5,854 nucleotides of DNA from Candidatus Alistipes excrementipullorum (GCA_019113665.1 DXGW01000127.1:1-5854); one strand, 5' to 3'. Positions 1-5,854 are shown, counted from the first letter of the stretch. Program-made: numbers and translations. The notes: a model not told the origin generated them from the sequence alone.

Positions 1-266
1 CCGACGATCAGTATGATTGCCAGTACGGCGAAGATTATAAGGCTTGAACCGCTTGTCTGGCGCGACTCCTCAAGCGTCCTCCGCTCCATGCGGGCCTGTT
101 GCTGTGTGCGCAGATACTGGCCCGGGCGGTATTCGCAGTTGTCGGTCTCGATACTTTCGCCGCGCAGTTCGCGGCGCCGCTGCTCGCGTGCCTCCTTGAC
201 GGGGTCGTAGAAGCGCGGCGTATATTTGAACCCGTTGGGTTTCTTGAAAGGTTTGAACCAACCCAT
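1..266 (-). CDS. Small basic protein with a membrane segment, C-terminus cut by window edge
   Basis: The reading frame starts with ATG at 266-264 and stays open through 88 residues to the left edge, so the stop lies outside. It begins MGWFKPFKKPNGFKYTPRFY, is rich in Arg, Lys and Glu through about residue 70 (for example EAREQRRRELRGE), and then turns hydrophobic from about residue 75 (SSLIIFAVLAIILIV). This suggests a cytoplasmic basic head and a C-terminal membrane anchor (type II or tail-anchored). It starts 21 bases after the dnaJ stop, so it is probably co-transcribed with dnaJ. I do not recognise a function. From memory, small Bacteroidota proteins with an F-x-Y-x-P-R-[FY]-Y-D-like motif and one C-terminal membrane helix exist, sometimes near mutL and sometimes labelled riboflavin synthase subunit beta, probably wrongly. 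That link is tentative. The frame is supported by the helix-like composition, the tight spacing and the lack of any competing sense gene. Confidence 0.75.
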   Translation of the reverse strand, partial: MGWFKPFKKPNGFKYTPRFYDPVKEAREQRRRELRGESIETDNCEYRPGQYLRTQQQARMERRTLEESRQTSGSSLIIFAVLAIILIV

Positions 267-287
267 GCTGCAAAATCTGTTATATGG

Positions 288-1451
288 TTATCTGAAAAAA
301 CTCTTCATGCGTTCGAAGATGTTCTGGTTTTCGACCTTCTCGGCGGCCTTGAACGAAGGCTGCTGTGCGAGTTGCTCGACCAGACGGCGCTCCTCGGACG
401 AAAGCCGCGACGGTATGGTGATGTCGACGACAACCAGAATATCCCCGCGTCCGTATCCGTTGACCGAGGGCAATCCCTTGCCGCGCAGGCGCAGAACCTT
501 GCCGGCGTGCGTTCCCGGGGTGATCTTGATCTTGGCCTTGCCTTCGATCGTCGGCACTTCGACCTCGCCGCCCAGCAGCGCGGTGGTAACCGTGATGTTG
601 AGGTTGTGGATCAGGTCGTCGCCGTCGCGTACCAGCTGCGGGTCGCGCTCCTCCTCGATAACCACGAGCAGGTCGCCGTTCACGCCTCCGCGGCGTGCGG
701 CATTGCCCTTGCCGGCCACGGTGAGGACCATTCCCTCGCCGACGCCTGCCGGGATCTTTATCTCGACGATCTCGCTGCCCTTGACCGTACCTTCGCCGTG
801 GCACTTGTCGCACGGCGAGGTGATGACCTTGCCCGTACCGCCGCAGGTGGGGCATACGCCCTGTGTCTGCATGCGGCCGAAGAAGGTGTTCTCGACCCTG
901 GTTACGACACCCGTGCCGTTACACATGCTGCAAGTCGAGTAGCCGTTGGAACCGTTGGCTCCCGAACCGCCGCACTTGTCACAGGCGATATTCTTGCTTA
1001 TCTTCAGTTTCTTGGTCGTGCCTCCGGCTATCTCGGCCAGTGTCAGCTTGACCTTTACACGTATGTCCGTACCACGGTTTGCGCTGCGGCTGCGGCTTCC
1101 GCCCGAGAAACCGCCGAATCCGCCGCCGAAGTGACCGCCGAATATGTCTCCGAACTGCGAGAAGATGTCCTCCATCGAGAACCCTCCGCCGCTGAAACCG
1201 CCGAATCCGCCGCCGGCAGCACCGCTCATGCCCGCATGACCGAACTGGTCATAGCGTGCACGCTTGTCGGGATTCGACAGCACGTCGTATGCTTCGGCAG
1301 CCTCCTTGAACTTCTCTTCGGCCTCCTTGTCACCCGGATTCTTGTCGGGGTGATACTTTATGGCCGCCTTGCGGTAGGCCTTCTTTATCTCGTCGGCATT
1401 GGCGTTGCGTTCGACGCCAAGAACCTCGTAGTAGTCTCTTTTCTCTGCCAT
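288..1451 (-). CDS. dnaJ: Chaperone protein DnaJ (Hsp40), type I
   Basis: DnaJ is the J-domain co-chaperone that delivers unfolded proteins to DnaK and stimulates its ATPase in the cytoplasm. The protein is 387 residues, normal for the family. It has a J domain at about 1-70 with the HPD motif at 34-36 (KYHPDKNPG). A Gly/Phe-rich linker spans about 74-119. The zinc-finger region holds all four CxxCxGxG motifs, at 157-164 (CDKCGGSG), 174-181 (CSMCNGTG), 200-207 (CPTCGGTG) and 214-221 (CDKCHGEG). The C-terminal substrate-binding domains follow to the end. I chose the ATG at 1451, which gives MAEKRDYYEVLG, the usual DnaJ beginning. An in-frame TTG at 1466 would add five residues (MPIED) but falls inside a hairpin, so it is unlikely. 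GAAG lies just upstream of the ATG. The gene follows grpE by 52 bases when counted to this ATG. No residue expected for function is missing. Confidence 0.98.
   Translation of the reverse strand: MAEKRDYYEVLGVERNANADEIKKAYRKAAIKYHPDKNPGDKEAEEKFKEAAEAYDVLSNPDKRARYDQFGHAGMSGAAGGGFGGFSGGGFSMEDIFSQFGDIFGGHFGGGFGGFSGGSRSRSANRGTDIRVKVKLTLAEIAGGTTKKLKISKNIACDKCGGSGANGSNGYSTCSMCNGTGVVTRVENTFFGRMQTQGVCPTCGGTGKVITSPCDKCHGEGTVKGSEIVEIKIPAGVGEGMVLTVAGKGNAARRGGVNGDLLVVIEEERDPQLVRDGDDLIHNLNITVTTALLGGEVEVPTIEGKAKIKITPGTHAGKVLRLRGKGLPSVNGYGRGDILVVVDITIPSRLSSEERRLVEQLAQQPSFKAAEKVENQNIFERMKSFFR
1107..1215. repeat. Direct repeat of 22 bases in the Gly/Phe region of dnaJ
   Basis: The same 22 bases occur at 1107-1128 and 1194-1215, 87 bases apart and in the same frame. 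Read on the minus strand they encode the repeated Gly/Phe block GGGFGGFSGG at about residues 80-89 and 109-118. Identity at DNA level, not only protein level, suggests a recent internal duplication or recombination within the linker. Low-complexity Gly codons make chance identity easier, so the origin is uncertain. Confidence 0.7.
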
Positions 1452-1461
1452 GTCTTCAATT

Positions 1462-1480
1462 GGCAATCAGTGCGATTGCC
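1462..1480 (-). promoter_or_regulatory. Stem-loop between grpE and dnaJ
   Basis: GGCAATC at 1462-1468 and GATTGCC at 1474-1480 form a perfect 7-bp inverted repeat around a 5-base loop. In the minus-strand transcript the hairpin ends 10 bases before the dnaJ ATG. The bases after it (AATTGAAGAC) contain no T run, so it is not a typical intrinsic terminator. It could act in mRNA processing, in differential stability of grpE and dnaJ, or in translation control. The structure is seen directly; the role is inferred. Confidence 0.55.
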
Positions 1481-1503
1481 GCTTTTAATATTCCGATAAA
1501 ATG

Positions 1504-2136
1504 TTATTCCCCGACTACGACCTTGGCGTAACGGAGAACCTTGTCGCCCAGCTTGTAGCCGCGCTGTACGACATCTATGACCTTGCCCTTCTGCTCTTCG
1601 CCGGCCGCGAACTTCGCCACGGCTTCGTGCAGGTCGGCGTCGAAATCGTGACCCTTGGCCTCGATCTCGGTTACACCCTCCTTGCGCAGAGCCTCGGTGA
1701 ACTTCTGGGCAACGAGCTTCTCGCCTTCGCGCAGGGCGGCTATGTCTTCGCTCTTCTCCGAGGCCTCGACTGCACGCAGTACGTCGTCGAGCACCTGAAG
1801 CATGCCTGTTATGACCTTGGATCCGCCGCTCTGGACAAGGTCCATCTTCTCCTTGAGCGTGCGTTTGCGGAAATTGTCGAACTCGGCCTGAAGGCGTATG
1901 TACTTGTCTTTCCATTCGGCGGCCTCCTTCTCGAAATCCTTTGCCGGAGTCTTCGTCTCCTCCTTGTCGGCGGGTTCTTCGGAGTGTTCCGCACCATCTG
2001 ACAATGTGTCAGACGCGGTCTCCCCGTTTTCTGTCACATTGTCACCCGACTCCCGTGCAGCGGAGTTTTCCAGCTTCTCGCCGTCCTTCTCTTCTGCGGA
2101 ATTAATGTTTTGATTGTCAGCAGTGTGCTTTTTCAT
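1504..2136 (-). CDS. grpE: Nucleotide exchange factor GrpE
   Basis: GrpE releases ADP from DnaK and so resets the DnaK-DnaJ cycle in the cytoplasm. The protein is 210 residues. Residues 1 to about 65 are acidic, low-complexity and probably disordered, rich in Glu, Asp, Ser and Asn. A long helical dimerisation region follows at about 66-125 (EWKDKYIRLQAEFDNFRKRT is typical of GrpE). A helical-bundle stretch comes next, then the C-terminal beta domain from about 155. That domain includes the family signature near 165-207: FDADLHEAV, then VIDVVQRGYKLGDKVLRYAKVVV. The start is the ATG at 2136, preceded by an A-rich stretch (AACAACAAAGAT) rather than a Shine-Dalgarno box, as is usual in Bacteroidota. 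It lies 70 bases after the lptD-like stop and directly before dnaJ; the grpE-dnaJ order is common. dnaK is not in the window. No clear TAnnTTTG promoter box was found in the 70-base gap, so transcription may come from upstream. Confidence 0.97.
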   Translation of the reverse strand: MKKHTADNQNINSAEEKDGEKLENSAARESGDNVTENGETASDTLSDGAEHSEEPADKEETKTPAKDFEKEAAEWKDKYIRLQAEFDNFRKRTLKEKMDLVQSGGSKVITGMLQVLDDVLRAVEASEKSEDIAALREGEKLVAQKFTEALRKEGVTEIEAKGHDFDADLHEAVAKFAAGEEQKGKVIDVVQRGYKLGDKVLRYAKVVVGE

Positions 2137-2148
2137 ATCTTTGTTGTT

Positions 2149-2171
2149 TTTACATTCTTTTCACATGTAAA
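2149..2171 (-). promoter_or_regulatory. A/T-rich stem-loop in the grpE leader
   Basis: TTTACAT at 2149-2155 and ATGTAAA at 2165-2171 are perfect 7-bp inverted arms with a 9-base loop. In the minus-strand RNA the weak A-U stem ends 12 bases before the grpE ATG. No T run of terminator type follows. A weak stem this close to the start of a heat-shock gene could melt with temperature, but A/T-rich inverted repeats are common by chance. The rest of the gap (2137-2206) shows no clear promoter or terminator. Confidence 0.35.
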
Positions 2172-2206
2172 TCGCAAATTGCATACCAACACCCCGGAAC
2201 GTGGCA

Positions 2207-5200
2207 TCAGTACATGTTGTCGTACATGCTCTGGCTCTTGTCGTATTTGAGGTCGGCCAGCGACGAGGCCTTCACGCCGATGTTGAAGCTCCAGCTCTTG
2301 TGGTAGCCGAAAGGAATCCATACGAACGACATCTGCCAGCAGTGCAGGTCACGTGTTATGGTGATCGACGAGGTGGTCAGCTTGTTGCTCATGATGTCGT
2401 AACCGCCGGTGAAGGTTATACCCATCTTTGGCGTGATGTTGACGCTGCCGTTGAACCCGATGGTCTGCGTGACGTTGCGCCTGTATCCGGTGGTTCCGTT
2501 GTTGACGTAGCTTACCGAATAGCTGATCATGTAGTTGAATCCGATATTCCACGGCATCGAGAAGTCGTAGTATGTCTGCGACATGTATTGCCGTCGCAGC
2601 ACGGGGTCCATCGTGCCGTAGGGATCGTAGAACGGGTTGATGTATTCTGGCGGTATGGAGTTGATGTCGTTGATGGCGGCCTGCGTGCGGTCCTGTCTCG
2701 ACTTGAAGGTGTAACCGAAACTCCAGCTGGTGCTGACGATACGTCCCGGAAGGCCTCGCTTCCACATCAGCTTGTTGTAGCGTTTGCCTTCGGGTGAAAC
2801 CTCGTAGGGGTCGAGCGTAGCCGACAGGTTGAGACCGAAGTTCGTGCCGAATACCGTCGATCGGAACGATATGGGTATGGTCGACAGACGCATCGAGTCG
2901 GCCAGGAAGTTGTACGATCCGCTGAACTGTATGTTGTCGATCAGCTTGATCTTCTTGACGCCGGTCGTGTCGCGCTTGCTAAGGACCTTCATTTCGAGAG
3001 TCTGCGCCAGCGAGAAGGTAAGCGACATCTGTTCTCCCGATCCCGGTACGCCGTATGCGTTGTCCGAGAAGGGCGAATAGACCGTATATCGGCCGAGCGA
3101 GTCGCTCTGCACGGTCTTGTAGTATCCGTATTTCTGCTTGCTGAAGTCGGGAGCATAGGAGAAGCCTATCTGCGGCGTTATGGTGTGCCTGATAGCCTGT
3201 ATCTTGCTGGTCTTCTTCTTGAACTGCCACATACCGTAGATGGTGGTATTGGCCGATATGCTCGCGTTGTAGTTGTAGAGACGGTAGAAACCGTATTCCG
3301 GGTCGAGGTATTCGACCTGGTTGGTTTCGGGGTTCCACTGCCGCTCGACCTTCTTGAAATACCACCGCTCGGTGTAGTTGAACGACGGCGAGATGTTTAT
3401 GTAGTTGAACGCATTGAACGAAGCCGATACCGGAAGGCTGTGCTCGACGCCGTTCTTCATGTTCTTGAGTGTCTCCTTGGTGAAGAGCTCCTTCTCGGTT
3501 GTCGACACGGTGTTGGTCAGCTTGCCCGAGTAGGTGAACGATATCTTTTCATACCAGCGTTCCTTGCCGACGACCTCCTTGCGTTTGAAAGGGTAGACGC
3601 GCGAGACGTTGAAAACTACCGTGGGCAGCGTCACCGAGATGGTCGAGTTTTGCGAGTTCTGCGATACGGCCATGTTCATCGAGAGCGAGAACGGTGTTCC
3701 GGCCCAGCTCTTCGAGTAGGCGATGGACGAGTTGGTCTGTGTCGCCAGAATGTCGTCGAGGTTGGTGGCCGAATATTTGCTGTAACCGCTGCTCGAAAGG
3801 TTCACCGAGGCCGAGAATGTCGATCCGGGGTTTGCCTTGGCGTCCTGCGAATGGGTCCACTGCAGGCGGAAGTTGTTCTGTTTGATGTAGTCGGGTTCGC
3901 CCTTCTCGCCGTACTTGATGTTCGAGAAGTTGAAGTTGAGGTTGCCGGTGTACTTGTAGCGCTTGACGTAGCGCGACGATGCCGACGCCTCCCACGAACC
4001 GAGCGTGTAGATACCGCCACGTATGGCCAGGTCCATGTGCTCGCTCAGGACGAAATAGTATCCGAGGTCACGAATGAAGAAACCTTTCGAATCCTCGCCG
4101 TACGACGGCATGAGCAGACCCGATTTCGGACCCATGTTGATGGGGAAGAATCCTTCGGGTATGGCCAGGAAGTAGAGCGGAACGTCCTCCATGACCAGAT
4201 AGGCCGGGCCCGTGATGACCTTCTTGCCGGGTATGACCTTGGCCTTGGTCATTGCCAGGTAGAAGTGCGGGTGGTCGGTCTCCTCGCAGGTGGTGTATTT
4301 GCCGTGCTGTATGTTGATGGTGTTGTCTGCCATCTTCTTGACGCTACCGCCGACAAGCCAGCCGTCGCCCTCCTGCGTGGCCACGCCCTTGATCTTCGCC
4401 TTCTTGGACGATATGTTGTAGGTGATCGTATCCATCGTGTAGGAGGCGCTGCCCTCGGTGAAGACCGGGTGGGTGACCGTAGGCTTGCCGTCCACCGAGT
4501 CGGGCTTGCCGTAGGCATAGATCTCCTTGGTGTCCATGTTTATGCGCATGAAGTCGGCCTTGAGGTTCATGTTCTGGTAGTCGACGTCGCCTTCGTTGTA
4601 GATGTAGACGAGTTTGTTTTTGACGTCGTAGACCAGCGAGTCGGTGTTCTTGCCCTTGATTATGTCGTCGAGGAAGCCTCCGCCGCCCTTGCGCTTGACG
4701 GTGTCCTGCCTTACGGAGTCGTTCTTGGCTGCTACGAGCGAATCCACGTGCAGGCTGAAGAGCGAATCGCGCCGCTCCATTTCGGCCATATCCTCTTCCG
4801 TCGGTGGCTGCGGTGCGTTCCCGCGGCGACGCGCACGTGCTGCGGCCCGTTGCCCGCGTCGGGAAACCTCGGCCGCAACCGAATCGACTGCAACCGAATC
4901 TGCCGCACCCTCGATCCCGGCAATCTCCCCGGCACCGGCCGTCTCTGCGGCTGCACGCAACTCACGGGCGACTTCGCCTCCGTTTTCACGGACGGCAGCC
5001 TCGGATATGGTTCGCGGAGCCTCGTCCGCCGCCTTGACAAGCGCTTTTTTTACGGTTGCGGCGGCCGGGTCGACCTCGGTGACCGTATCGGCAACCGTTG
5101 GCCCCGCCACTCCCGAGGGGCCTATGATACGCCCTTCGATCGCGGCAGTGCCGAATACCATTTGTGCGGCGACAGCAAGTATCGCCGTCGAGATGATATA

Positions 5201-5254
5201 TTTTACCTTCGAACCTTTCAAAAATCCAAAAATTTTCAGTACCTTTGCCGACAA
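2207..5254 (-). CDS. lptD: LptD-like LPS assembly outer-membrane protein (Bacteroidota type)
   Basis: LptD forms the outer-membrane barrel that inserts LPS or lipooligosaccharide into the outer leaflet, receiving it from the periplasmic Lpt bridge. The frame gives up to 1015 residues. A hydrophobic export signal covers about 19-38 (YIISTAILAVAAQMVFGTAA). An Ala-rich, charged linker runs about 40-190. An OstA/LptA-like periplasmic jellyroll follows at about 205-400 (DVKNKLVYIYNEGDVDYQNM, then KADFMRINMDTKEIYAYG). The rest, to residue 1015, alternates aromatic and polar residues with many Tyr, Ser and Asn, as in a large beta-barrel. The stretch around 345-385 (GPAYLVMEDVPLYFLAIPEG, PKSGLLMPSYGE) is typical of LptD-family proteins. 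Only two Cys are present, at 323 and 972. The start is uncertain: TTG at 5254 is the first possible start, while TTG at 5221 gives a more compact signal peptide (MKGSKVKYIISTAIL). ATG at residue 32 would cut the signal. The gene diverges from an amidase gene. Confidence 0.9.
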   Translation of the reverse strand: MSAKVLKIFGFLKGSKVKYIISTAILAVAAQMVFGTAAIEGRIIGPSGVAGPTVADTVTEVDPAAATVKKALVKAADEAPRTISEAAVRENGGEVARELRAAAETAGAGEIAGIEGAADSVAVDSVAAEVSRRGQRAAARARRRGNAPQPPTEEDMAEMERRDSLFSLHVDSLVAAKNDSVRQDTVKRKGGGGFLDDIIKGKNTDSLVYDVKNKLVYIYNEGDVDYQNMNLKADFMRINMDTKEIYAYGKPDSVDGKPTVTHPVFTEGSASYTMDTITYNISSKKAKIKGVATQEGDGWLVGGSVKKMADNTINIQHGKYTTCEETDHPHFYLAMTKAKVIPGKKVITGPAYLVMEDVPLYFLAIPEGFFPINMGPKSGLLMPSYGEDSKGFFIRDLGYYFVLSEHMDLAIRGGIYTLGSWEASASSRYVKRYKYTGNLNFNFSNIKYGEKGEPDYIKQNNFRLQWTHSQDAKANPGSTFSASVNLSSSGYSKYSATNLDDILATQTNSSIAYSKSWAGTPFSLSMNMAVSQNSQNSTISVTLPTVVFNVSRVYPFKRKEVVGKERWYEKISFTYSGKLTNTVSTTEKELFTKETLKNMKNGVEHSLPVSASFNAFNYINISPSFNYTERWYFKKVERQWNPETNQVEYLDPEYGFYRLYNYNASISANTTIYGMWQFKKKTSKIQAIRHTITPQIGFSYAPDFSKQKYGYYKTVQSDSLGRYTVYSPFSDNAYGVPGSGEQMSLTFSLAQTLEMKVLSKRDTTGVKKIKLIDNIQFSGSYNFLADSMRLSTIPISFRSTVFGTNFGLNLSATLDPYEVSPEGKRYNKLMWKRGLPGRIVSTSWSFGYTFKSRQDRTQAAINDINSIPPEYINPFYDPYGTMDPVLRRQYMSQTYYDFSMPWNIGFNYMISYSVSYVNNGTTGYRRNVTQTIGFNGSVNITPKMGITFTGGYDIMSNKLTTSSITITRDLHCWQMSFVWIPFGYHKSWSFNIGVKASSLADLKYDKSQSMYDNMY
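5216..5247 (+). promoter_or_regulatory. Candidate Bacteroidota promoter for the amidase gene
   Basis: TACCTTTG at 5240-5247 matches the Bacteroidota -7 consensus TAnnTTTG exactly. TTTC at 5216-5219, 20 bases upstream, is a near match to the -33 box TTTG. Transcription would start near 5254 and give a leader of about 110 bases before the ATG at 5367. The promoter overlaps the extreme 5' end of the lptD frame. A weaker alternative, TAACTTTC at 5354-5361, would give an almost leaderless transcript. The motif match is seen; activity is inferred. Confidence 0.45.
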
Positions 5255-5263
5255 GTCGGCAAA
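5244..5263. promoter_or_regulatory. Perfect 20-base palindrome, possible operator
   Basis: TTTGCCGAC at 5244-5252 and GTCGGCAAA at 5255-5263 are perfect inverted 9-base arms around AA. The left arm begins with the TTTG of the plus-strand -7 box, and the centre holds the TTG at 5254 that is one possible lptD start. The site would cover about -10 to +9 of a transcript starting near 5254, where a dimeric repressor could block it. No regulator is known for it. Confidence 0.45.
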
Positions 5264-5269
5264 ACAGCT

Positions 5270-5297
5270 AAAAAACGGGTTCCGCGCGGAACGCGGA
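5270..5297 (-). terminator. GC-rich hairpin plus T run in the lptD leader, possible attenuator
   Basis: On the minus strand, TCCGCG (5297-5292) pairs with CGCGGA (5286-5281) around a 5-base loop; then come ACCCG and six T (5275-5270). An alternative hairpin uses the 14-base perfect palindrome GTTCCGCGCGGAAC (5279-5292), which leaves only 3 bases before the T run. Both lie between the predicted lptD promoter and its start, so the structure could stop transcription early. The stems are short and the T run is not flush with the longer one, so strength is uncertain. Confidence 0.35.
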
Positions 5298-5313
5298 CGC
5301 GATTTTAATCCGA

Positions 5314-5345
5314 CAAAGATAGATAAAATTTTAGTAAGGCTACAA
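5314..5345 (-). promoter_or_regulatory. Candidate Bacteroidota promoter for lptD
   Basis: On the minus strand TATCTTTG (5321-5314) matches TAnnTTTG exactly. ATTG, with its TTG at 5345-5343, lies 21 bases upstream, close to the usual -33 spacing. Transcription would begin near 5308. That leaves a leader of about 54 bases to the TTG at 5254, or about 87 to the TTG at 5221. The surrounding sequence is A/T-rich, unlike the genes beside it, as expected of a promoter. Confidence 0.5.
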
Positions 5346-5366
5346 TTTTAACATAACTTTCTTCAT

Positions 5367-5854
5367 ATGCGCAGAGTACTCTTTTCGCTGATTCTGCTTT
5401 GCATGTTTTTCACGTCGAACGTCTCGTTTGCCGAGAATATTGCGCAGGGTGTAAAAGTCATAGTCATCGATGCCGGCCACGGAGGTCCCAAATTCCCGGG
5501 AGCAACATATCGCGGCGTGCATGAGAAGGATCTCAACCTGAAAGTGGCACTGAAATTGGGAGCACTGATCGAAAAGCGAATGCCGGACGTGAAGGTGGTC
5601 TATACGCGCAAGACCGACATGCAGTTCTCGGCCGACCTGAACAAGGATCTTCAGGCCCGGGCCGATATTGCCAACAAGGCCGAGGGCGATATTTTCATCT
5701 CGATACACGCCAATGCTGCCCGTGCTACCGGTGCTCGCGGCGTGGAGACGCTGATAATGGGTGAGAGCCCGCTTGAGACGCGTACGAACGAGAATGTGCT
5801 GTTCGCCAACAACAAGGAGGAGTTCCTCGACATGTCGAACGAGAAGACGGCGGC
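5367..5854 (+). CDS. N-acetylmuramoyl-L-alanine amidase (Amidase_3), C-terminus cut by window edge
   Basis: The enzyme is a zinc hydrolase that cuts the amide bond between N-acetylmuramic acid and L-alanine in peptidoglycan, with roles in cell separation and wall turnover in the periplasm. The first 162 residues are present. The signal peptide is MRRVLFSLILLCMFFTSNVSFA, with likely cleavage after Ala22. The Amidase_3 fold starts with VIVIDAGHGG (31-40); His38 is the first zinc ligand. Glu53 in HEKDLNL is the second, and His114 in FISIHAN (110-116) the third. Typical family text between them includes VVYTRKTD (77-84) and ARADIANKAEGD (97-108). The catalytic Glu near the C-terminus lies beyond the window, so activity cannot be confirmed here. 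The ATG at 5367 is chosen because it starts a clean signal peptide; there is no strong Shine-Dalgarno box, and an A/T-rich stretch precedes it. It diverges from the lptD-like gene. It resembles the AmiA/B/C group, but I would not assign a specific symbol. Confidence 0.96.
   Translation, partial: MRRVLFSLILLCMFFTSNVSFAENIAQGVKVIVIDAGHGGPKFPGATYRGVHEKDLNLKVALKLGALIEKRMPDVKVVYTRKTDMQFSADLNKDLQARADIANKAEGDIFISIHANAARATGARGVETLIMGESPLETRTNENVLFANNKEEFLDMSNEKTA

Noticed and set aside
1452..1466. TTG at 1466 as the dnaJ start
   Set aside because: It would add five residues not seen at the start of typical DnaJ proteins, and it sits within the hairpin arm. ATG at 1451 gives the standard beginning.
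99..1499. A 466-codon open frame on the plus strand, antisense to dnaJ
   Set aside because: DnaJ on the minus strand is certain from its HPD and four CxxCxGxG motifs. The antisense product matches no family I know and is explained by codon bias.
1501..2001. A 166-codon open frame on the plus strand, antisense to grpE
   Set aside because: It mirrors GrpE and has no start context or domain of its own; it is an effect of the grpE codon usage.
1997..2013. Perfect inverted repeat TCTGACA / TGTCAGA with a 3-base centre inside grpE
   Set aside because: It falls in the low-complexity acidic N-terminal part of grpE, where the repeated residues SDTLSDG are encoded by similar codons. This explains the symmetry without needing a regulatory site.
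3185..5308. A 707-codon open frame on the plus strand, antisense to lptD
   Set aside because: It lies opposite a strongly supported gene. Its product has a composition typical of a complementary-strand frame (long runs of Val, Arg, Leu and Asp with no recognisable domain). In GC-rich genes where TTA, CTA and TCA codons are rare, long antisense frames arise by chance.
1..5854. Mobile elements, CRISPR arrays, tRNA or rRNA genes
   Set aside because: I saw no transposase or integrase, no regularly spaced repeats and no tRNA- or rRNA-like sequence. All large stretches are covered by housekeeping genes.

Overview
The window looks like ordinary chromosomal DNA from a member of the Bacteroidota, most likely order Bacteroidales. 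A GC-rich genus such as Alistipes is a plausible but unproven guess. The grounds are the protein sequences (a Bacteroidota-type LptD-like protein, and an amidase with a short signal peptide), GC-rich coding sequence, little Shine-Dalgarno signal at the starts, and promoter-like boxes of the form TAnnTTTG with an upstream TTG/TTTC.

Layout. Four genes lie on the minus strand, read right to left: a large outer-membrane LPS-assembly protein of the LptD type (5254-2207), grpE (2136-1504), dnaJ (1451-288), and a small basic membrane-anchored protein of unknown function that runs off the left edge (266-1). On the right, diverging from lptD, is an N-acetylmuramoyl-L-alanine amidase (5367 onward) that runs off the right edge. 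The minus-strand genes are close together (gaps of 70, 37 and 21 bases), so they may form one transcript or overlapping ones. No convincing separate promoter was found for grpE.

How the genes work together. GrpE and DnaJ are the nucleotide-exchange factor and J-domain co-chaperone of DnaK, which is not in this window. The LptD-like protein and the amidase both serve the cell envelope: one is for outer-membrane LPS/lipooligosaccharide insertion, the other for peptidoglycan cleavage. They share a control region of about 110 bases (5255-5366).

The most interesting parts are non-coding. The lptD/amidase control region holds two promoter-like boxes that face each other, a 20-base perfect palindrome over one -7 box and a candidate lptD start codon, and a GC-rich hairpin followed by six T in the putative lptD leader. 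Hairpins also sit just before dnaJ and before grpE. No mobile element, CRISPR array, tRNA or rRNA was seen. I found no convincing novel multi-gene system; this is a conserved housekeeping region.
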